Positions 9,170 to 18,006 of a DNA stretch of 45,139 bases are shown piece by piece (within the stretch, counting starts at the first letter, position 1; each line of letters begins with the position of its first letter). The translations under genes were made by a program, and so were the position numbers. This DNA is from an uncultured Marmoricola sp. GTDB taxonomy: Bacteria > Actinomycetota > Actinomycetes > Propionibacteriales > Nocardioidaceae. A model generated the notes under the pieces. It was not told where the DNA came from. It saw nothing but the letters and a program-made list of their open reading frames with translations, and ran no database searches. The DNA is taken from the NCBI GenBank assembly GCA_937868075.1, contig CALMLL010000067.1, forward strand, positions 1-45,139, given 5' to 3'.

Positions 9170-10296
9170 ACAACATGGCTGCCGCCGCCTGGAGCCGCAA
9201 GATCGGCCAGGCCCTCCTCGCACCGCTGATCGCGCTGCTGGTCGCCATGGTGGTCACCTCGCTGGTGATCATGCTGGCCGGTGCGTCTGTGGGGGACTTC
9301 CTCAGCGTCTTGCTGCGCGCGCCCTCCAACCGCAACTGGGTCAACATCGCCAACCAGTCGGTGCTGCTGTTCTTGTCGGCCTTGGCCGCCTCGATCGGGT
9401 TCCGGATGAACCTGTTCAACATCGGCGTGGAGGGGCAGTACACCCTGGCGTCGTACGTCGCGGCGTTGGTCGCCGGGCTCGCGATCTTCCCGGGCAAGCT
9501 CAACATCCTGGTTGCCATCGTGATCGCGATGGTCGTGGGTGGCATCTGGGCAGGCATCGCGGGGGTGCTGAAGGTGACCCGGGGCGTCTCGGAGGTGATC
9601 TCCACGATCATGCTGAACGCGATCGCGATCACCATGGTCGGTTACCTCCTCAACACCTACGGCCAGCAGTACGGCCAGGGTCGGCGGACCAAGCCGCTCT
9701 CGGCGGACTCGATGTTCGTCGGTTGGGTTCCGTTCGACGCTCGAGACGGCGCGATCTGGACGCTGGGCCTCTTGGCGGTGCTGGCCGGGGTGGGGATCTC
9801 CTTCCTGATCAACCGCACCCGGTTCGGTTTCGACCTGCGGGCCACCGGCATGAACGAGGCCGCGGCCGTCGCCTCCGGCGTCAAGGTCAAGCAGATGGTG
9901 GTCATCTCGATGGTCCTCTCCGGCGCCATCGCCGGCCTGATCTGGTTGCCCGCGCTCTTCAACGGCGCCGCCTACTACGGCCCGCCGTTCCAGCGCGGGC
10001 TCGGTTTCGCGGGCATCGCCGTGGCCCTGTTGGGCCGCAACCGCCCGATCGGGATCGCTTTCGGCGCGGTCCTGTTCGCCTGGCTCAATGAGCAGGCCAA
10101 CCCGCTGGGGCTCTTGGTGGGGATCTCCCCCTCGGTGGTCCAGATCACCCAGGGTGTGGTCGTGCTGGCCGTCGTGGTCGCCTATGAAGTGGTCCGCCGT
10201 TGGGCGACCGCCCGGGAGCAGAAGGCGCTGCGGGCGACCCTGGACAAGGCAGCAGCCGCCAGTACCGACAACGATGCAAAGGCGGTGGCCTCGTGA
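9166..10296 (+). CDS. ABC transporter permease, nucleoside import (NupP-like)
   Basis: A 376-residue inner-membrane permease of the BPD_transp_2 fold used by BMP-dependent nucleoside importers. It has about nine to ten hydrophobic segments, starting near residues 16-38. Family motifs include NIGVEGQ near residue 85 and a conserved Gly/Asn-rich stretch toward the C-terminus (GIAVALLGRNRPIGIAFGA). The ATG lies in an ATGA overlap with the ATPase stop. It forms the heterodimeric channel with the next permease. The C-terminal tail is charged and Ala-rich and is probably cytoplasmic. Confidence 0.93.
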   Translation: MNNMAAAAWSRKIGQALLAPLIALLVAMVVTSLVIMLAGASVGDFLSVLLRAPSNRNWVNIANQSVLLFLSALAASIGFRMNLFNIGVEGQYTLASYVAALVAGLAIFPGKLNILVAIVIAMVVGGIWAGIAGVLKVTRGVSEVISTIMLNAIAITMVGYLLNTYGQQYGQGRRTKPLSADSMFVGWVPFDARDGAIWTLGLLAVLAGVGISFLINRTRFGFDLRATGMNEAAAVASGVKVKQMVVISMVLSGAIAGLIWLPALFNGAAYYGPPFQRGLGFAGIAVALLGRNRPIGIAFGAVLFAWLNEQANPLGLLVGISPSVVQITQGVVVLAVVVAYEVVRRWATAREQKALRATLDKAAAASTDNDAKAVAS

Positions 10297-11564
10297 GCAC
10301 GCAGATCTCTGAGGCAGTCAAGGAGTCCTCGGCTGCTCGACTCTCCAACGGGCAGCGGGCGATGCGATATGCGTTGTTGGCCCTTGCCGTCCTGGCGATC
10401 GTTTCCGCCGTACGGGTGGCCACCGGAGCAGACGAGATCACCTCGTCGGGCAGCATCCGGGCGGCGCTTACGGCGACCTGCCCGATCCTTCTGGCTGCTC
10501 TGGGCGGTCTCTGGGCCGAGCGTGCCGGTGTGGTCAACATCGGTCTGGAAGGTCAGATGCTCCTCGGCACCTGGGGGGCCGCGTACTGCGCCTACCACTT
10601 CGGGCCTTACCAAGGGCTCCTGGGCGGCATCGCCTTCGGTGCCCTGGGCGGCCTGTTGCATGCGCTGGCGACGGTGACGTTCGGCGTCGACCACATCGTG
10701 TCCGGTGTGGCCCTCAACGTGATCGCGCTGGGGTTGACGACGTTCTTGGCCGAAGCCTTCTTCACCAACCTCAACAGCCAGTACGGCCGCGGCGGCCCCC
10801 GGCAGTTGACCGGCCTGCAGAATCCGGACCTGATCACGATCCCGGGAGTCTCCGACGGGCTGGTCAATCTCAACCAGAAGCATTGGTTCCTGATCTCCGA
10901 CATCGCCGGTGTGCTGGCGGCCCTGACCACGCGGGTCTCGGTGGTCACCATCTTGGTATTCGTCCTGGTTGTGGTGACCGCCCTGGTGCTGTGGCGCACC
11001 ACGTTCGGCCTCCGACTGCGCTCGTGCGGTGAGAACCCGCAGGCGGCCGAGAGCCTGGGCGTTAACGTGATCCGACACAAGTACGCCGCGGTCGTGGCCT
11101 CGGGTGCCTTCGCCGGACTCGGCGGCGCCTACCTCGCGTTGGTCTCTTCCCCCGGATTCGGCGTCAACCAGACCGGTGGCCGTGGCTATATCGGTCTGGC
11201 CGCGATGATCTTCGGCAACTGGCGCCCCGGCGGGGTGTTGCTCGGTTCGGGGTTGTTCGGTTACACCGACTCCCTGCGCCTGCGCGACCCCTCGACCGTG
11301 CACGCCTTGTTGTTGCTGATCGCGATCGGCCTGGCCGCGTTGGCCTTCGGGCGGTTCAAGTCGGGCAACACCCGAGGTGCGGCGATCATCGGTGCCTTCG
11401 CGGCGATCTTCGTGGTGTGGTTCCTGGTCACCGACACGGTGCCTCGGGAATTCACTTCGATGACCCCCTACCTGCTCACGCTGCTGGTGTTGGCGTTCGC
11501 GTCCCAGCGACTGCGCATGCCCAAGGCGGACGGCCAGGTCTATCGCAAGGGGTCCGCGGGGTGA
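10293..11564 (+). CDS. ABC transporter permease, nucleoside import (NupQ-like)
   Basis: A 423-residue permease that is the second half of the channel. It shares the NIGLEGQML motif (near residue 84) with its partner and has about ten hydrophobic segments, including one late pair near the C-terminus that makes it longer than usual. The GTG at 10293 overlaps the previous stop (GTGA); a frame extension to 10200 would lie entirely inside the previous gene and is not used. The stop overlaps the cdd GTG in the same way, so transport and deamination genes are translationally coupled. Confidence 0.93.
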   Translation: MSTQISEAVKESSAARLSNGQRAMRYALLALAVLAIVSAVRVATGADEITSSGSIRAALTATCPILLAALGGLWAERAGVVNIGLEGQMLLGTWGAAYCAYHFGPYQGLLGGIAFGALGGLLHALATVTFGVDHIVSGVALNVIALGLTTFLAEAFFTNLNSQYGRGGPRQLTGLQNPDLITIPGVSDGLVNLNQKHWFLISDIAGVLAALTTRVSVVTILVFVLVVVTALVLWRTTFGLRLRSCGENPQAAESLGVNVIRHKYAAVVASGAFAGLGGAYLALVSSPGFGVNQTGGRGYIGLAAMIFGNWRPGGVLLGSGLFGYTDSLRLRDPSTVHALLLLIAIGLAALAFGRFKSGNTRGAAIIGAFAAIFVVWFLVTDTVPREFTSMTPYLLTLLVLAFASQRLRMPKADGQVYRKGSAG

Positions 11565-11950
11565 GTGCGCCTCCGTGGGAGGAGTTGCAGCACGCCGCGA
11601 TCGAGGCGATGAGTCATGCCTATGCGCCCTACTCGCGCTACCCGGTCGGTGCTGCGGCTCGAGTCGATGACGGACGTGTGGTCACCGGCTGCAACGTCGA
11701 GAACGCCGCCTACGGCGTGGGCCTGTGCGCCGAGTGCGGACTGGTCTCCCAACTGCACCTGACCGGGGGCGGCCGGTTGACCCACTTCGTCTGCGTCGAC
11801 GGCTCGGGGGAAGTGCTCATGCCCTGCGGACGATGCCGCCAACTGCTCTGGGAGAACGGCGGTGCCGACCTGGAGGTGCTCACCTCCGCCGGCGTACGAC
11901 GAATGGACGAGGTGTTGCCCGATGCCTTCGGCGCCGACGACCTGGCTTGA
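11561..11950 (+). CDS. cdd: cytidine deaminase
   Basis: A 129-residue homotetrameric-type cytidine/deoxycytidine deaminase that makes uridine/deoxyuridine for salvage. The zinc site is complete: Cys56 and the proton-shuttling Glu58 in GLCAEC, then Cys89 and Cys92 in PCGRC. NVENAAYG (45-52) binds the nucleoside. The start is the GTG in a GTGA overlap with the second permease. The stop lies 29 nt inside the start of the P450 gene. Position directly after a nucleoside importer and before thymidine phosphorylase supports pyrimidine nucleosides as the imported substrate. Confidence 0.95.
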   Translation: MSAPPWEELQHAAIEAMSHAYAPYSRYPVGAAARVDDGRVVTGCNVENAAYGVGLCAECGLVSQLHLTGGGRLTHFVCVDGSGEVLMPCGRCRQLLWENGGADLEVLTSAGVRRMDEVLPDAFGADDLA

Positions 11951-13085
11951 CCTCAACGCCGCCGAGGTGATCGCCGACCCCTATCGGTTCTTCGCCGAGG
12001 AGCGGGCCCGAGGTGGGGTGTTGTGGCACGAGGAGAGCCAGCGCTATCTGGCGTTCTCACACGCCGCAGCCTCGACCGTGCAGCGCACCCGCACGCTAGG
12101 CCGGATCTGGCAGGACCGCGAGCCGGCCGACTATCTCGAGCCGTTCAACCTCCTCCATCGCAACCAGATGATGGAGAACGAGCCGCCCGAGCACACTCGG
12201 CTGCGGCGTCCGGTGGCGGCCGCCTTCAACCGCGGGCACGTGGAGCGGCTGCGGCCTCGGGTGCGGGCCCTGGCGGCTCACCTGCTCGACGAGGTCGATC
12301 CGACCGACTTCGACGTCATCGCTGCGTTCGCCGAGCCCTTGCCGGTGTTGGTGATCGCGGAGTTGCTCGGGGTGCCGGCGGCGTACACCAACTCCTTGAG
12401 GGACTGGTCCCAGGCGATCGTTCGGATGTATGAACCATCGCCCTCGGCCATGGTGGTCGACGAGGCCGTGGTCGCCGCCGAGCAGTTCGCGGGCCTGGTC
12501 CGAGAGTTGGTCGCCGAGCGGCGCCGACTTCCCCAGGACGACCTGATCAGCGATCTGGCCAACAACGCCGAGGATCTCTCCGACGACGAGGTGGTCGCAT
12601 CTGTGGTGCTCCTGCTCAATGCCGGGCATGAGGCGTCTGTCAACGTCTTCGGCAACGGGCTGGTGGCGATGCTGAGCCGCGGGATCGGTCCAGGTGCCGA
12701 CGTCGCGCTCACCGTCGAGGAGATGGTGCGTTTCGACTCGGCCCTCCAACTGTTCGAGCGCACCGCCACGGCCCCGGTCGAGGTCGGCGGCGTGCTGATC
12801 GAGACCGGTCAGAAGATCGCGGCGATGATCGGCTCGGCCAACCGGGACCCTGCCGTGTTCGCTGACCCCGACACCTTCGATGTGGCCCGTGATCCCAACC
12901 CGCACCTGGCGTTCGGCGTCGGGGTCCACTTCTGCCTGGGCGCCCCGCTGGCGCGCATGGAGTTGTCGGAATCGGTTCGGGCCCTCTTCGATCGATTCCC
13001 CAGGCTGGCTCTCGTGGGCCAGCCGCAATCGCGTGGCACTTTCGTGCTGCGCGGATTCCACTCGGTGCGAGTAGGCGAGAGGTGA
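11922..13085 (+). CDS. cytochrome P450 inside the nucleoside operon
   Basis: A 387-residue soluble bacterial P450. The haem ligand is Cys338 in FGVGVHFCLG. The K-helix ExxR is in EEMVRFDS. The I-helix reads NAGHEAS (233-239), with Ala238 in the position of the usual oxygen-activating Thr and Ser239 after it. No signal or membrane anchor is present. The ATG at 11922 overlaps cdd by 29 nt; a GTG near 11970 is an alternative and would remove the overlap but shorten the N-terminus. The stop is 3 nt before the deoA ATG. No ferredoxin or reductase gene is nearby, so redox partners must come from elsewhere. The substrate is unknown; a modified base or nucleoside is suggested only by context. Confidence 0.9.
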   Translation: MPSAPTTWLDLNAAEVIADPYRFFAEERARGGVLWHEESQRYLAFSHAAASTVQRTRTLGRIWQDREPADYLEPFNLLHRNQMMENEPPEHTRLRRPVAAAFNRGHVERLRPRVRALAAHLLDEVDPTDFDVIAAFAEPLPVLVIAELLGVPAAYTNSLRDWSQAIVRMYEPSPSAMVVDEAVVAAEQFAGLVRELVAERRRLPQDDLISDLANNAEDLSDDEVVASVVLLLNAGHEASVNVFGNGLVAMLSRGIGPGADVALTVEEMVRFDSALQLFERTATAPVEVGGVLIETGQKIAAMIGSANRDPAVFADPDTFDVARDPNPHLAFGVGVHFCLGAPLARMELSESVRALFDRFPRLALVGQPQSRGTFVLRGFHSVRVGER

Positions 13086-13088
13086 CCC

Positions 13089-14372
13089 ATGGCACGACAT
13101 GACGCGGTCGAGGTGATCATCACCAAGCGAGACGGCGGCCAACTCAGCGACTCCCAGATCGACTGGGTGATCGATGCTTACACCCGCGGCGAGGTCGCCG
13201 AGGAGCAGATGTCGGCCCTGGCGATGGCGATCCTGCTCAACGGCATGGGCATGCGCGAGATCCAGCGTTGGACCGACGCGATGATCGCCTCCGGATCCCG
13301 GATGGACTTCGCCGCACTCTCCCGTCCGACCGCCGACAAGCACTCCACTGGTGGGGTGGGGGACAAGATCACGCTGCCGTTGGCCCCACTGGTGGCCGCC
13401 TGTGGCGTGGCGGTGCCCCAACTATCAGGGCGCGGCCTCGGGCACACCGGCGGCACGCTGGACAAACTGGAGTCGATCGCAGGGTGGCGGGCCGGGCTGA
13501 CCACCGAGGAGATGATGGACCAGTTGGAGTCGGTGGGCGCGGTGATCTGCGCTGCCGGTTCCGGGTTGGCTCCGGCGGACAAGAAGCTCTATGCGCTGCG
13601 CGATGTCACCGGCACCGTCGAAGCGATCCCGCTGATCGCCTCCTCGATCATGAGCAAGAAGATCGCCGAGGGCACCGGCTCGCTGGTCCTTGACGTCAAG
13701 GTGGGCACCGGTGCGTTCATGAAGGACCTCCCCAGAGCCCAGGAACTGGCCCGGACGATGGTCCAGATCGGCTCGGGTGCCGGCGTACACACCGTGGCTC
13801 TCTTGACCGACATGAACACCCCCCTGGGACTCACGGCCGGCAATGCACTGGAGGTCCGCGAGTCCGTGGAGGTCTTGGCCGGAGGCGGCCCCGCCGACGT
13901 CGTCGAACTCACCGTCGCGTTGGCCGAGGAGATGCTGGCCGGTGCCGGGGTGAGTGCCGACCCGGCCGCAGTGCTCGCCTCGGGCAAGGCTATGGACGCA
14001 TGGCGAGCGATGATCGCGGCCCAGGGTGGCGACCCGGACGCCGCCTTGCCCACCGCCACGGATTCGATGGAGGTCTACGCCGAGCAGGACGGCGTTCTGA
14101 CGCGTCTGGACGCCATGGCGGTCGGGATGGCCGCTTGGCGGCTGGGAGCCGGTCGAGCAGCCCCTGGAGCGGCTGTGCAGGCCGGTGCCGGCGTCGAGTG
14201 GCACGTGCGTCCGGGTGACGCCGTCAAGGCCGGTCAGTCACTGATGACGCTGCACACCGACGAGCCGGACCGCTTCGAACGAGCGTTGGAATCGTTGGCT
14301 GGTGGTTTCGACATCTCACCAGCAGGCACCGCGTTCACCCCGAGCCCACTGATCCTCGACCGGATCAGCTGA
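13089..14372 (+). CDS. deoA: thymidine phosphorylase
   Basis: A 427-residue pyrimidine nucleoside phosphorylase. It cleaves thymidine or deoxyuridine with phosphate to the base and 2-deoxyribose 1-phosphate. The signature SGRGLGHTGGTLDKLESI is near residues 115-132, KHSTGGVGDK (about 79-88) is the phosphate-binding loop, and a C-terminal alpha/beta domain carries the biotinyl-like fold typical of the family. The ATG follows GAGAGGTGA and lies 3 nt after the P450 stop. It is the last gene of the operon. Its last 8 bases overlap the end of the convergent hydratase gene. Confidence 0.95.
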   Translation: MARHDAVEVIITKRDGGQLSDSQIDWVIDAYTRGEVAEEQMSALAMAILLNGMGMREIQRWTDAMIASGSRMDFAALSRPTADKHSTGGVGDKITLPLAPLVAACGVAVPQLSGRGLGHTGGTLDKLESIAGWRAGLTTEEMMDQLESVGAVICAAGSGLAPADKKLYALRDVTGTVEAIPLIASSIMSKKIAEGTGSLVLDVKVGTGAFMKDLPRAQELARTMVQIGSGAGVHTVALLTDMNTPLGLTAGNALEVRESVEVLAGGGPADVVELTVALAEEMLAGAGVSADPAAVLASGKAMDAWRAMIAAQGGDPDAALPTATDSMEVYAEQDGVLTRLDAMAVGMAAWRLGAGRAAPGAAVQAGAGVEWHVRPGDAVKAGQSLMTLHTDEPDRFERALESLAGGFDISPAGTAFTPSPLILDRIS

Positions 14373-14817
14373 GCAGCAGCACCACAGTCTCAGCCACGCA
14401 CGCCGGCTTGGCCTGGCCCTCGATCTCGATGGTGTAGCGAAGCGTCAATTGCTTGCCCGCAGCAAGGTCGGTGACCTCGCCCATGGTCACGTGCGCGCGC
14501 ACCCGCGAGCCGACCAGCACCGGGTTGGGGAAGCGCACCTTGTTGACCCCGTAGTTGAGCTTCGCGCCGGGGGTGTCCAGGGCGAAGACCTGGCTGCCCA
14601 GCCAGGGGACCAGCGACAGCGTGAGGTAGCCGTGAGCGATGGTGCCGCCGAACGGTCCAGCCGCGGCCCGCTCCACGTCGACGTGGATCCACTGGTGGTC
14701 TCCGGTCGCGTCCGCGAACTGGTTGACGCGGTGCTGGTCGATCTGGAGCCAGTCGCTGGTGCCGATCTCGGTGCCGGCGGCCGCCTGGACCGCATCGAAG
14801 GTGCTGAAGACGCGCAC
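14365..14817 (-). CDS. MaoC-family (R)-specific enoyl-CoA hydratase-like protein
   Basis: A 150-residue single hot-dog domain of the MaoC/hydratase-2 family. The catalytic pair is Asp40 and His45 in ATGDHQWIHVD, followed by PFGGTIAHGYLTLSL. Such proteins hydrate trans-2-enoyl-CoA to (R)-3-hydroxyacyl-CoA. The GTG start follows GGAGAGG on the coding strand, 5 nt away. It is divergent from the cupin gene, with 29 bp between the starts, and tail-to-tail with deoA with an 8-nt overlap. The acyl-CoA substrate cannot be told; a link to the CoA genes elsewhere in the window is inference. Confidence 0.88.
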   Translation of the reverse strand: MRVFSTFDAVQAAAGTEIGTSDWLQIDQHRVNQFADATGDHQWIHVDVERAAAGPFGGTIAHGYLTLSLVPWLGSQVFALDTPGAKLNYGVNKVRFPNPVLVGSRVRAHVTMGEVTDLAAGKQLTLRYTIEIEGQAKPACVAETVVLLLS

Positions 14818-14846
14818 TGTTACCTCTCCTCTGCTTGGATGCCCTC

Positions 14847-15212
14847 ATGGCAGAACCTATCCCCGCCCCGACCAGGATCCCGGTCCCGGGGGGCAAGGTC
14901 ATCGATGAGTACGTCGGCAGGGTGAACTCGGCGACATCGGCGGCCAGCGTGGCCCACATGGTGGCGCCGGCCAACTGGACCGAGCCGGCGCAGACCCCGG
15001 AGTTCGACGAATACACCCTGGTGCTGCGCGGTGAGGTGCAGGTGGAGGTGTTCGAGCCTGCCTATGTGCGCCATCTGGTCCCGGCGGGGGCCGCGATCAT
15101 CACCCGCGCCGGAGAGCGGGTGCGTTACTCCACCGGCGACCAGGAGACCGAATACGTGGCGGTGTGCCTGCCCGCCTTCGCCCCCGATCTCGCTCACCGA
15201 GAGGACCAGTAG
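14847..15212 (+). CDS. small cupin-domain protein coupled to adenosine deaminase
   Basis: A 121-residue single-domain cupin. The stretch [13 protein letters not shown] (about 56-68) and the following AGERVRYS look like the two cupin motifs, but the usual metal-binding His pair of motif 1 is absent; only Glu residues are seen. It resembles EutQ-like or small-molecule-binding cupins more than dioxygenases. The ATG at 14847 is chosen; TTGGAT 6 nt upstream could be a weak -10 (the second base is not A). Its TAG shares a base with the GTG of add, so the two are coupled. Function is unknown. Confidence 0.7.
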   Translation: MAEPIPAPTRIPVPGGKVIDEYVGRVNSATSAASVAHMVAPANWTEPAQTPEFDEYTLVLRGEVQVEVFEPAYVRHLVPAGAAIITRAGERVRYSTGDQETEYVAVCLPAFAPDLAHREDQ

Positions 15213-16300
15213 TGAACCTGACCGAGGACCTGATCCGCAGCGTCCCCAAGGCGTTGCTCCACGATCACCTCGACGGGGGGCTTCGCCCCCAGACGATCGT
15301 GGAGTTGGCCGCCGAGATCGGGCACCCGCTGCCCGCACCCGACGCCGAGTCCCTGGGTCGCTGGTTCGCTGAATCTGCCGACTCGGGTTCGTTGGTGCGC
15401 TATCTGGAGACCTTCGACCACACCGTCGCGGTCATGCAGACCACCGCCGCGCTGACCAGGGTGGCTCGCGAGTGTGTCGAGGACCTCGCCGCCGACGGAG
15501 TCGTCTACGCCGAGGTGCGTTATGCCCCCGAACAGCACCTGGTGGGTGGGTTGAGCCTCGACGAGGTCGTCACCGCGGTCCAGCAGGGTTTCGAGGAAGG
15601 CATGGCCGCCACCGGGATCGTGGTGCGTCAGATCCTCACGGCGATGCGCCACCAAGCCCGTTCCCGCGAGATCGCCGAACTCAGCGTCACCTGGCGCAAC
15701 CGCGGGGTGGCCGGCTTCGACATCGCCGGTGCCGAGGCGGGCTATCCGCCTACTCGACACCTGGACGCCTTCGAGTACCTCCAGCGCAACAACGCCCACT
15801 TCACCATCCACGCCGGTGAGGCCTTCGGGTTGCCGTCGATCTGGCAGGCCATCCAGTGGTGTGGTGCGGATCGTCTCGGTCACGGGGTGCGCATCATCGA
15901 CGACATCGAGATCGGCGACGACGGGTCGGTGACCCTGGGGCCGCTGGCCGCCTATGTTCGCGACAAGCGGATCCCCTTGGAGATGTGCCCCCACAGCAAC
16001 CTGCAGACCGGCGCCGCGGAGTCCTTGGCCCAACACCCGATCGGCCTGCTCACCAAACTGCGCTTCCGAGTCACCGTCAACACCGACAACCGGTTGATGA
16101 GCCACACCTCGATGACCCGCGAGATGCATGCGCTGTGCGAAACGTTCGGCTACGGCATCAACGAGTTGGAGTGGTTCACCATCAACGCGATGAAGTCGGC
16201 CTTCCTCCCCTTCGACGAGCGGTTGGTGATCATCAACAGCGTGATCAAGCCGGCGTACGCCGCGCTCAGGGGTTCAGCAGTCGGCGTACCCGAGGAATGA
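15212..16300 (+). CDS. add: adenosine deaminase
   Basis: A 362-residue zinc amidohydrolase-fold enzyme that converts (deoxy)adenosine to (deoxy)inosine, the substrate of the purine nucleoside phosphorylase at 26073. His17 and His19 in HDHLDG, the HAGE motif with catalytic Glu, LGHGVR and NTDNRLMS with the metal Asp are all present. The second Asp of the common TDDP motif is Asn here, which I recall as usual for actinobacterial enzymes. The GTG at 15212 shares one base with the cupin stop. The last 35 bases overlap the convergent luciferase-like gene. Confidence 0.95.
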   Translation: MNLTEDLIRSVPKALLHDHLDGGLRPQTIVELAAEIGHPLPAPDAESLGRWFAESADSGSLVRYLETFDHTVAVMQTTAALTRVARECVEDLAADGVVYAEVRYAPEQHLVGGLSLDEVVTAVQQGFEEGMAATGIVVRQILTAMRHQARSREIAELSVTWRNRGVAGFDIAGAEAGYPPTRHLDAFEYLQRNNAHFTIHAGEAFGLPSIWQAIQWCGADRLGHGVRIIDDIEIGDDGSVTLGPLAAYVRDKRIPLEMCPHSNLQTGAAESLAQHPIGLLTKLRFRVTVNTDNRLMSHTSMTREMHALCETFGYGINELEWFTINAMKSAFLPFDERLVIINSVIKPAYAALRGSAVGVPEE

Positions 16301-17315
16301 CCTCGGTGCCGTAGAGCCTGATCGACTCCAGGCGCTGCTCGTGGGGCAGGCTGCCGACGGAGTACTTCAACTGGAAGCGCGAGAGCCCCAAGGTCTGGCA
16401 CGCCCAGGCGATCTTGGTGGCAACGGTGTCGGGGGAGCCGACGAAGAGCGCCCCCTCGGGCCCGGCAGCGTCGTCGAACGCCGCCTGGGTGTAGGGGCCC
16501 CATCCGCGCTCCCGGCCGATCCGGCTGAAGACCTCGGCCTGGTGGGGATACATCTGCTCGCGGGCCTCGGCGTCGGTGGCGGCGATGTGTCCGGGTGAGT
16601 GCATCCCGATGGGGAGTTCGGGGTGGCCGTACTCGGCCAGAGCGCGGCGATAGAGATCGGCGAACTGGACGAAACCGCGCGGTGATCCACCGATCACGGC
16701 CAGCACCAAGGGCATGGCGTAGTGGGCCGCCCGAACCACCGACTGCGGGGTGCCGCCCACGGCGATCCAGGCCGGGATCCGACCGCGGGCGGTCGTGGGG
16801 AAGGCGCGCTGGCCGGTCAGCGCGGACCGGACGGTGCCTTCCCAGGTGATCGGCTCCTCCCGCTGGAGGTGGGTGAAGAGGTCGAGTTTCTCGGCGAAGA
16901 GGCGCTCGTAATCGCCGAGGTCGTAGCCGAAGAGCGGGAAGGATTCGATGAAGGAGCCTCGGCCGAGTTGGACCTCGGCCCTGCCGCCGGAGATTGCGTC
17001 CAAGGTGGCGAAGCGCTCGTAGACTCTGACCGGGTCGTCGGAACTGAGCACCGTCACCCCGGTGCCCAACCGGATCCGCTCGGTCCGGGCAGCGATGGCG
17101 GCCAACACCACGTCGGGCTCGGAGATCGCGTAGTCGACGCGGTGGTGTTCGCCCAGACCGATGTAGTCCACCCCGAGCCGGTCGGCCAGCGCGGCCTCCT
17201 CGATCACCTCTCGGATCACCTCGGCGTGCCGTGCCGGGTCGCTCCCGGGGACGTCCCCGAAGGTGTCGAGGCCGAGCGTGGGTCGCTCCCGGGTGCCCAG
17301 TTCGTCGTACGCCAT
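16266..17315 (-). CDS. LLM-class flavin-dependent monooxygenase-like protein
   Basis: A 349-residue TIM-barrel protein of the bacterial luciferase-like family, which uses FMN or F420. Typical features are YIGLGEHH near residue 47, [17 protein letters not shown] near 85-101, [15 protein letters not shown] near 108-122 and [11 protein letters not shown] near 193. The start is the ATG at 17315, with TAGGTT 7 nt upstream; longer in-frame extensions run back into the peptidase gene and lack family similarity. The 3' end overlaps add by 35 bp, tail to tail. The substrate is unknown. It lies in the same direction as the peptidase and kinase genes but probably has its own promoter. Confidence 0.87.
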   Translation of the reverse strand: MAYDELGTRERPTLGLDTFGDVPGSDPARHAEVIREVIEEAALADRLGVDYIGLGEHHRVDYAISEPDVVLAAIAARTERIRLGTGVTVLSSDDPVRVYERFATLDAISGGRAEVQLGRGSFIESFPLFGYDLGDYERLFAEKLDLFTHLQREEPITWEGTVRSALTGQRAFPTTARGRIPAWIAVGGTPQSVVRAAHYAMPLVLAVIGGSPRGFVQFADLYRRALAEYGHPELPIGMHSPGHIAATDAEAREQMYPHQAEVFSRIGRERGWGPYTQAAFDDAAGPEGALFVGSPDTVATKIAWACQTLGLSRFQLKYSVGSLPHEQRLESIRLYGTEVIPRVRRLLNP

Positions 17316-17322
17316 GGAGGCG

Positions 17323-17328
17323 AACCTA
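17323..17328 (-). promoter_or_regulatory. -10 element of leaderless LLM-class gene
   Basis: TAGGTT on the minus strand, 7 nt before the ATG at 17315. It contains the last three coding bases of the upstream gene. Confidence 0.55.
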
Positions 17329-18006
17329 CCTGGGCAGGATCGCCAGCCACGGTCGCGTCCACGGGCCGACGCTGATCTCGTCCCGGGTGAACTCCGCCTG
17401 CTCGATGACGTCGAAGCCACCGTGCGCGGGGTTGTAGGCGACCAGTCGTCGGTCCTCGGCCCCGACCGCCAGCACGATGTGCTGCATCCAGCGATGATCA
17501 CCGACGTAGAGCGGGACCGGTTCCCCGCCGGACACAGTCGCCGTGATCGCCTCGAAGACCGGGGTCGGGTCGGCCGGATCGACCACCACGTTGCGATAGC
17601 GCACGCCAGGTCGGGCGAAGCCCTCATCGCTGTGCAGCAGTCGGATCATGGCCGCGGGTCTGGTCCCGCCGATCTGCGGCCAGGGCAACTGCCGTCGGCC
17701 GGAGCGGTCGCGGCCGGCATTGGTGGTGCGCAGGACGCCCAACGTGGCCTGCGCAAACACCCCTTGCGGATCGGGGGCGCTGAGCATCAGTTCCGCGTAG
17801 CCCGGGTGACGCAGCATCTTCATCGCCACCAGGCTGGCGGACCCACAGGTGTTGTTGTCAGGTTGGATCAGCCCGGCCAGCACCCGAGGGTCCCAGGAGG
17901 CAGAGACCGGTGCGGGATGTGGCGAGGGGGTGCGGTCCTGCCAGCGCCGGACCCCGGCGCGGGCGCGATCGACAACCGCCCGGTGTGCCCGCCACAGCGG
18001 ATTCAC
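17326..18006 (-). CDS. predicted papain-like (C39-type) cysteine peptidase or transglutaminase-fold protein
   Basis: A 226-residue cytoplasmic protein that I do not recognise by name. The order of likely catalytic residues fits the papain-like fold: Cys54 at a helix start in DNNTCGSAS, His176 in WMQHIVLAV, and Asn192 in AYNPAHG. There is no signal peptide or membrane segment. The start is the GTG at 18006, whose GTGA overlap with the stop of the upstream kinase gene shows tight coupling; a longer frame to 18066 would sit inside that gene. The pairing with a nucleoside-kinase-like protein suggests a joint job, but none can be named. Confidence 0.7.
   Translation of the reverse strand: MNPLWRAHRAVVDRARAGVRRWQDRTPSPHPAPVSASWDPRVLAGLIQPDNNTCGSASLVAMKMLRHPGYAELMLSAPDPQGVFAQATLGVLRTTNAGRDRSGRRQLPWPQIGGTRPAAMIRLLHSDEGFARPGVRYRNVVVDPADPTPVFEAITATVSGGEPVPLYVGDHRWMQHIVLAVGAEDRRLVAYNPAHGGFDVIEQAEFTRDEISVGPWTRPWLAILPR

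Noticed and set aside
7568..9223. Minus-strand open frame of 551 codons opposite the ABC ATPase
   Set aside because: The plus strand has complete ABC motifs; the antisense translation has no recognisable domain.
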